DNA of 11,409 nt from JBMTVN01 sp046047235. Its GTDB lineage: Bacteria; Verrucomicrobiota; Verrucomicrobiia; Limisphaerales; JAHDYP01. Both the position numbers and the translations under genes were made by a program. The stretch covers positions 1 to 11,409 of the forward strand of contig JBJOII010000135.1 in NCBI GenBank assembly GCA_046047235.1. Reading direction: 5' to 3'. This document shows positions 6,760-11,409 of the stretch, piece after piece. A model generated the notes under the pieces. The model was not told where the DNA came from and searched no databases. It saw only the letters and a program-made list of their open reading frames with translations. Positions within the stretch are counted from its first letter, which is position 1; the number at the start of each line of letters is the position of its first letter.

Positions 6760-9700
6760 GTGACACCCGGCCAACCCACCCCTCCCCCCGCATCACCTCG
6801 TCATCCCGACGGAGCACCGCCCGCCCATCCACTCCAAAAACCCCGACTCACCCTCAAGCTGGCCACCCTCTTCGCCCTCGCCAGCTCCCTCTACTTCGCC
6901 CTCTCCCACTACTTGCTCTCCAAATCCCCCCTCCAAAAGGACAGCGCCCTCAACTTCGAACTCGCCAAGGACGCCCTCTACGTCGGCTTCGCCACGCTCA
7001 TCCTCGCCGCCGTCCTCCGACATTTCTTTAACCGCAACCACGAGGCCAACCAACGCCTCCTCGAAAGCGAAACCCGCCTCAACCTCGCCCTCTCCGCCGC
7101 CCACCAGGGCGCCTGGGACTGGAACCTCCAGTCCAACCAGGTCTTCTTCAGCCCTGAATGGACCGCAATGCTCGGCTACAAACAACACGAACTCAGCTCC
7201 TCCCCCGATGAATGGAAATCCCGCGTCCATCCCGATGACCTCCCCATCGCCCTCAACCGACTCGACGCCCACTTCAAAGACCACGCCCAACCCTACAACC
7301 TCGAACACCGCATCCAATGTAAGGACGGCACCTACCGCTGGATCCTCACTCAAGGCGAAGTCACCCACCGCTCCCCCTCCGGCCAACCCCTCCGCATGAG
7401 CGGCACCCATACCGATATCCACCAGCGTAAATCCGCCGAACTGAACCTCCAGGAACGACAAAAAAACCTCGACGCTTTCTTCAATACCATCGACGACCTC
7501 ATCTTCGTCGCCAACACCGACGGCTCCCTCGCCTCCTGGAACCACGCCGTCGAACGGAAACTCGGCTATTCCCACCACGAACTCGATCACCTCACAATCC
7601 TCGACTTCCACCCCCCCGATCTCCGCGATCAGGCCGCCACCATCTTCGCCGAGATGTGCCAGAGCAAAGCCCAAACCTGCCCCATCCCCCTCCAACGCAA
7701 AGACGGCACCACCTTCCCCGTCGAAACCCGCGTCTGGCAAGGCATCTGGAACGACCAACCCTGCATCTTCGCTGTCAGTAAAGACCTGACCGCCCAAACG
7801 GAAGCCTCAGAACGCTTCGAACGCCTCTTCCGCTATAACCCCCTCCCCATGGCCCTCAATCACCCCGAAACCCTCCAGTTCGAGGACGTCAACGACGCCT
7901 GGCTCAAACTCCTCGGATTCCAACGCCATGAGGTCCTCGGCAAAACCAGCCAGGAACTCAACCTCATGCCCGATCCCGAACCCCTCCAAAAAGCCGCCCG
8001 GGAACTCCACACCCAAGGCTCCATGTCCAATGTCGCCGCCCCCGTCCGCTGCAGAAACGGCCAAACCCGCCACGGCCTGTTCTCCGGTGAAATGATCTCC
8101 AACCAGGGCCAACAATCCATGCTCACGGTCATGGTCGATGTCACCGACCTCCGCAAAGCCCAACAAGCCCTCGCCACCGAAGGCTCCCACCGCCGACTCC
8201 TCATCGAAAATTCCCGCGACGGTATCGTCATCCTCAACGAGGAAGGCGGCGTAGCCGAAGCCAACCAAAGCTTCGCCCAAATGCTCGGCTACTCCATCGA
8301 GGAAGTCCAAGAACTCCACGTCTGGGACTGGGACTGCGACTGGTCACGCGAAAAAGTCCTCCACACCGTCCAGCAACTCAGCCCCCACAGCGACCACTTC
8401 CAAACCCGCCACCGCCGCAAAGACGGCTCCATCATCAACGTCGAAATCTCCTCCAATGGCTCCACAATCAACGGCCAAAAACTCGTCCTCTGCGTCTGCC
8501 GCGATATCACCGAACAACAACAGGCCGCCGAAGCCCTCAGCCTCGAACGCGCCCGCCTCGCCTCCATCATCCAAAGCGCCCAGGTCGGCACCTGGGAATG
8601 GAACGTCCAAACCGGCGAAACCATTTTCAACGAACGCTGGGCCAATATCCTCGGCTATACGCTCGCTGAACTCCAACCCATCTCCATCCAAACCTGGATC
8701 GACCTCGCACACCCAGACGACCTGAAAACCAGCGGCGAACTCCTCCAGCAACACTTCGACGGTAAACTCGACGACTACGACCACCAGGCCCGCATGCGCC
8801 ATAAAGACGGCAGCTGGATCTGGGTCGCCGACCGCGGCCAACTCGTCTCCCGCACCCCCGATGGCAAACCCCTCCTCATGCGCGGCACCCATACCGATAT
8901 CACCCGCCGTAAACGCTTCGAAGCCGCCCTCCAGGAAAGTGAAGACCGCTACCGCTACCTGGTCGAAGAATCCCCCGACGCCATCGGTATCTACCAAAGC
9001 GAAGCCCTCACTTTCATCAACTCCACCGGCCTAAAGCTCCTCGGTGCCACCTCCAGTGAACAGGTAATCGGCCGCCGCGCCGAAGAACTTATCCACCCCG
9101 ATGACATGCCCGACGTCAAACACCGTATCCAAAAACGCCACGCCGGCGATAAATCCGTCTACCCCGCCGAAGTCCGCTACCGCCGCACGGACGGCTCCTA
9201 CGTCGACGTCGAAGTCATCGCTTCCCCCACCCACTTCGACGGCCAAACCGGTATCCAATTTATCGCCCGCGATATCTCCGAACGTAAACGCACCGAAAAA
9301 GCCTTCCGCGAACAAAAGGAAATCTTCACCTCCATCGTCACCCAAGCCGCCGATGCCATCGTCATCATCGACGAAACCACCGGTCAATTCGTCGAGTTCA
9401 ATGCCGCCGCCCACCAGGACCTCGGCTACTCCCGCGAAGAATTCGCCACCCTCCAGGTCAAAGATTTCCAGGCCGATGATTCACCCGACGTCATCCGCCA
9501 ACGCATCCAGCAAGCCAGCGACCACGGCCCCCTCTCCTTCGAAAGCCGACACCGCCACAAAGACGGCAGCCTCCGTAATGTCCGCGTACGCCTCCAACAC
9601 CTCAATGTCCCCGGCCGTAAACTCCTCGCCGCCGTCTGGACTGATATCACCAACCAGGTCCTCCTCGAAACCCAACTCCGCCAATCCCAAAAAATCGAGG

Positions 9701-10818
9701 CCGTCGGACAACTCGCCGGAGGCGTCGCCCACGACTTCAATAATATCCTCGCCGCCATCACCATGAACCTCGGCATGCTCAAAATGAAACCCGGCCTCGA
9801 TGATGAACTCTCCCAAGGCCTCAAAGACCTCTCCGAAGAAACCCGCCGCGCCGCCGCCCTCACCCGCCAACTCCTCATGTTCAGCCGTCGCTCCGTCCTC
9901 ACCGTCACCCCCATCAACCTGAACGACATCATCGATAACCTCCTCAAAATGCTCCACCGCCTCATCGGCGAAAATATCGAGCTCATCTTCGACGGCAAAT
10001 CCAACCTCCACCCCGCCATGGCCGACGTCGGCATGATGGAACAAATCATCGTCAACCTCGCCGTCAATGCCCGCGACGCCATGCCCAACGGCGGTACCAT
10101 CACGCTCGCCACCTCCAACACCCAGTTCACCGCCGACGAACTCGAATCCCACCCCGACCGCCGCCCCGGCCCCTTCGTCCGCCTCACCGTCACCGATACC
10201 GGCGCCGGTATCCCACCCGAAATCATCCCCAAAATCTTCGACCCCTTCTTCACCACCAAGGAACAAGGCAAAGGCTCCGGCCTCGGCCTCTCCACCATCC
10301 ACGGCATCGTCGCCCAACACCGCGGCTGGATCGAAGTCTCCAGCCAACCCCAACACGGCTCCACCTTCTCCATCTACCTCCCCGCCTCCCCCAACTCCAC
10401 CCCCAACTCCACCGAATCCCTAAAGGAAGCCAAACCCCAGCGCGGCACCGAATCCCTCCTCATCGTCGAAGACGAACCCGCCCTCCGCAACGCCATGGCC
10501 AAAAGCCTCCGCGCCCTCGGTTACCAGGTCGCCACCGCCCCCAATGCACCCGAGGCCCTCAACCTCTGGAACCAACACCAACACCAATTCGACCTCCTCA
10601 TCACCGATATGGTCATGCCCAAAGGCATCACCGGACTCCAGCTCGCCGAACAACTCCAACAACAAAAACCCTCCCTCAAAATCATCATCTCCAGCGGCTA
10701 TAGCGCCCAAATCTCCCAAGCCGGTATCCCCAACAAAAAAGGCATCGCCTACCTCCCCAAACCCTACGAATTCCCCACCCTCGCCCATACCATCCGGACC
10801 CAACTCAACCCGCTGTAG
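6760..10818 (+). CDS. Membrane hybrid histidine kinase with seven PAS domains and C-terminal receiver
   Basis: A 1352-residue sensor kinase that should autophosphorylate and pass phosphate to its own receiver. The GTG at 6760 is the only plausible start: an in-frame TAA lies at 6742, no early ATG exists, and no Shine-Dalgarno is seen. After a Pro-rich 30-residue N-terminus come TM1 about 32-54 and TM2 about 72-90 with a short loop, so sensing is mostly cytoplasmic. PAS domains: about 104-224, 233-345, 350-468, 475-588, 597-718, 727-842 and 852-968. PAS1 and PAS5 are alike (GTHTDI…RK ends, HPDD motifs at 157 and 651) and look duplicated. DHp domain about 972-1045 with phospho-acceptor H991 in GGVAHDFNNIL. 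ATPase domain: N-box NLAVNARDAM (1099-1108), DTGAGIP (1146-1152), FDPFFTTKEQGKGSGLGLS (1160-1178). Receiver about 1231-1350: E1237/D1238, phospho-acceptor D1283, S1312, K1334. All key residues are present. The order kinase-then-receiver resembles CckA-type hybrids. No HPt or output regulator is adjacent; the signal is unknown. Confidence 0.97.
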   Translation: MTPGQPTPPPASPRHPDGAPPAHPLQKPRLTLKLATLFALASSLYFALSHYLLSKSPLQKDSALNFELAKDALYVGFATLILAAVLRHFFNRNHEANQRLLESETRLNLALSAAHQGAWDWNLQSNQVFFSPEWTAMLGYKQHELSSSPDEWKSRVHPDDLPIALNRLDAHFKDHAQPYNLEHRIQCKDGTYRWILTQGEVTHRSPSGQPLRMSGTHTDIHQRKSAELNLQERQKNLDAFFNTIDDLIFVANTDGSLASWNHAVERKLGYSHHELDHLTILDFHPPDLRDQAATIFAEMCQSKAQTCPIPLQRKDGTTFPVETRVWQGIWNDQPCIFAVSKDLTAQTEASERFERLFRYNPLPMALNHPETLQFEDVNDAWLKLLGFQRHEVLGKTSQELNLMPDPEPLQKAARELHTQGSMSNVAAPVRCRNGQTRHGLFSGEMISNQGQQSMLTVMVDVTDLRKAQQALATEGSHRRLLIENSRDGIVILNEEGGVAEANQSFAQMLGYSIEEVQELHVWDWDCDWSREKVLHTVQQLSPHSDHFQTRHRRKDGSIINVEISSNGSTINGQKLVLCVCRDITEQQQAAEALSLERARLASIIQSAQVGTWEWNVQTGETIFNERWANILGYTLAELQPISIQTWIDLAHPDDLKTSGELLQQHFDGKLDDYDHQARMRHKDGSWIWVADRGQLVSRTPDGKPLLMRGTHTDITRRKRFEAALQESEDRYRYLVEESPDAIGIYQSEALTFINSTGLKLLGATSSEQVIGRRAEELIHPDDMPDVKHRIQKRHAGDKSVYPAEVRYRRTDGSYVDVEVIASPTHFDGQTGIQFIARDISERKRTEKAFREQKEIFTSIVTQAADAIVIIDETTGQFVEFNAAAHQDLGYSREEFATLQVKDFQADDSPDVIRQRIQQASDHGPLSFESRHRHKDGSLRNVRVRLQHLNVPGRKLLAAVWTDITNQVLLETQLRQSQKIEAVGQLAGGVAHDFNNILAAITMNLGMLKMKPGLDDELSQGLKDLSEETRRAAALTRQLLMFSRRSVLTVTPINLNDIIDNLLKMLHRLIGENIELIFDGKSNLHPAMADVGMMEQIIVNLAVNARDAMPNGGTITLATSNTQFTADELESHPDRRPGPFVRLTVTDTGAGIPPEIIPKIFDPFFTTKEQGKGSGLGLSTIHGIVAQHRGWIEVSSQPQHGSTFSIYLPASPNSTPNSTESLKEAKPQRGTESLLIVEDEPALRNAMAKSLRALGYQVATAPNAPEALNLWNQHQHQFDLLITDMVMPKGITGLQLAEQLQQQKPSLKIIISSGYSAQISQAGIPNKKGIAYLPKPYEFPTLAHTIRTQLNPL

Positions 10819-10833
10819 CGCGCCGCAGGCGCG
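10819..10833 (+). terminator. GCA-loop hairpin directly after the kinase stop codon
   Basis: Perfect arms CGCGCC and GGCGCG around GCA start at the first base after the TAG (10816-10818). It could end transcription, but there is no T-run, and the identical 15-mer occurs away from any gene end at 6324-6338. It is therefore a repeat placed at a gene end. Confidence 0.4.
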
Positions 10834-10835
10834 TC

Positions 10836-10863
10836 GTAGCTGGAAGCTAGTAGCCAGTAGCTA
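10836..10863. repeat. Degenerate heptamer array GTAGCYA
   Basis: Four 7-nt units in register: GTAGCTG, GAAGCTA, GTAGCCA, GTAGCTA. It follows the CGCGCC-GCA-GGCGCG hairpin, as the degenerate run at 6340-6367 does. Confidence 0.6.
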
Positions 10864-10868
10864 GGGCT

Positions 10869-11013
10869 ACCAACCCATTGCACCAAACCGCCTCCCGGAT
10901 TTCGCGCAGCGAAATCCCTCGCTCAGGTAGGGCCGCGCCTTGTCCCGCCGTAGCTCGCAGAGCGAAGACGGATGCCGCGTGACCGCAAATCCTTGCACCC
11001 ACCTCGCACTACG
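10869..11013. repeat. Long repeat module, copy D
   Basis: CCAACCCATTGCACCAAACCG, perfect hairpin GGATTTCGC-GCA-GCGAAATCC (10897-10917), CTCGCTCAGGTAGGG, a slightly diverged TTGTCCCGCCGTAG with GCTC-GCA-GAGC (10953-10963), GAAGACGGATGCCGCGTGACC and CCTCGCACTACG. It combines the hairpin half seen in copy B with the body of copy C. No gene is supported. Confidence 0.85.
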
Positions 11014-11034
11014 CTCAGCGCTCAGCGCTTCGCG
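11014..11034. repeat. Short heptamer array CTCAGCG
   Basis: CTCAGCG, CTCAGCG, CTTCGCG: three 7-nt units with the same left flank (GCACTACG) as the CTCAGCC arrays, but a different unit. Confidence 0.6.
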
Positions 11035-11193
11035 CCCGGTGTTTTCCTCCTTCCTTCTTCGCCGAGGCTTCCGCCTTCGCTCGTTGAGCTACGGCGGACA
11101 GGTCTGCGGACAGGTCGCTCCTCGAGCTTCCGGCTCCGTCCGGTCGGACTACGCCGGGACAAGACGAAGGACAGGCCGTGCTTCAGAACAACC
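11035..11193. repeat. Dispersed repeat with imperfect palindrome, copy 2
   Basis: The right part (11130-11191) matches 3398-3457, including the CCGGC…GTCC/GGAC…GCCGG palindrome. The left part contains a Ser/Arg-type low-information stretch and a tandem 12-mer, GCGGACAGGTCT then GCGGACAGGTCG (11094-11117), absent from copy 1. No gene supported. Confidence 0.7.
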
Positions 11194-11240
11194 AGCTGCG
11201 CGACAGCGCAGCCACCTGAATTCGCCGCAGGCGAATTCAG
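11194..11240. repeat. Two-hairpin element, copy 4
   Basis: Hairpin 1 has arms GCTGCGC/GCGCAGC (11195-11201, 11206-11212) with loop GACA. A CACCTG junction follows. Hairpin 2 has perfect 11-bp arms CTGAATTCGCC/GGCGAATTCAG (11216-11226, 11230-11240) with loop GCA. It is the best-formed copy. Confidence 0.8.
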
Positions 11241-11291
11241 CGCGCGATGCAAAAGACTTGGAAACCTCACCCCTCCACCCTTAACTACCCA

Positions 11292-11409
11292 CCCGACACC
11301 CGACACATCCCATACCCAATATCCAATATCCCATATCCAGTATCCCATCTCCCATCTCCCATCTCCCATATCCCATATCCCATATCCCATCTCCCATATC
11401 CCATATCCC
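11292..11409. repeat. Heptamer array TCCCATA/TCCCATC, reaches window edge
   Basis: Two CCCGACA units (11292-11305), then from 11315 thirteen consecutive 7-nt units of the form YCCNRTM, mostly TCCCATA and TCCCATC, then TCCC at the edge. The unit varies but the register does not. The opposite strand has an open frame rich in W, G, M and D that is just the repeat translated. Confidence 0.85.

Noticed and set aside
6793..7797. Long open frame antisense to the hybrid kinase, and similar ones at 8344-8997 and 9426-10373
   Set aside because: They lie wholly inside a fully supported kinase gene. Their products are Gly/Glu/Val/Asp-rich strings from C-rich kinase codons read backwards, with no domains.
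11022..11390. Minus-strand frame rich in W, G, M, D over the TCCCAT array
   Set aside because: It is a translation of a 7-nt tandem repeat and has no protein-like composition.

Overview
The window holds three large genes and the start of a fourth. Between them lie long non-coding spacers packed with small repeats. Gene style suggests an environmental Gram-negative bacterium: a secreted EF-hand/PKD-type protein, a very large PAS hybrid kinase, a chemoreceptor, and GC-rich spacers full of hairpins and short tandem repeats. A Verrucomicrobiota or other PVC-group genome is my best guess, but no phylogenetic marker gene is present, so this is weak inference.

Layout. At 1-125 (minus) is the signal peptide and first residues of a secreted protein that runs off the left edge. 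Upstream of it in the same direction is a ~1,000-residue secreted protein (main frame 211-3120, minus) with an EF-hand/dockerin-like N-terminus, Ig-like domains and a C-terminal PKD-like domain. Its reading frame appears broken near 322; the other frame continues to a stop at 146, exactly 20 nt before the next start codon. After a 620-bp repeat-rich spacer comes a methyl-accepting chemotaxis protein (3811-5841, minus). A ~920-bp divergent spacer with a repeat cluster in its middle separates it from a 1352-residue membrane hybrid histidine kinase with seven PAS domains and a C-terminal receiver (6760-10818, plus). The last ~590 bp are again non-coding repeats.

Functionally, the chemoreceptor and the hybrid kinase are both membrane signal-transduction proteins. 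They are divergently transcribed and no che genes, separate response regulator or HPt protein lie in the window, so they need not work together. The two minus-strand secreted proteins look like an operon pair.

The most unusual content is in the spacers. (1) At least eight tandem arrays have different sequences but all have a 7-nt period. (2) A family of hairpins, many with a GCA loop, keeps perfect stems while the arm sequences change. Four copies are arranged as two consecutive hairpins with a conserved linker. (3) A longer mosaic module (about 65 bp core) recurs at 6.0-6.6 kb and 10.9 kb. (4) The plus strand is strongly C-rich and G-poor throughout, whichever strand is coding.
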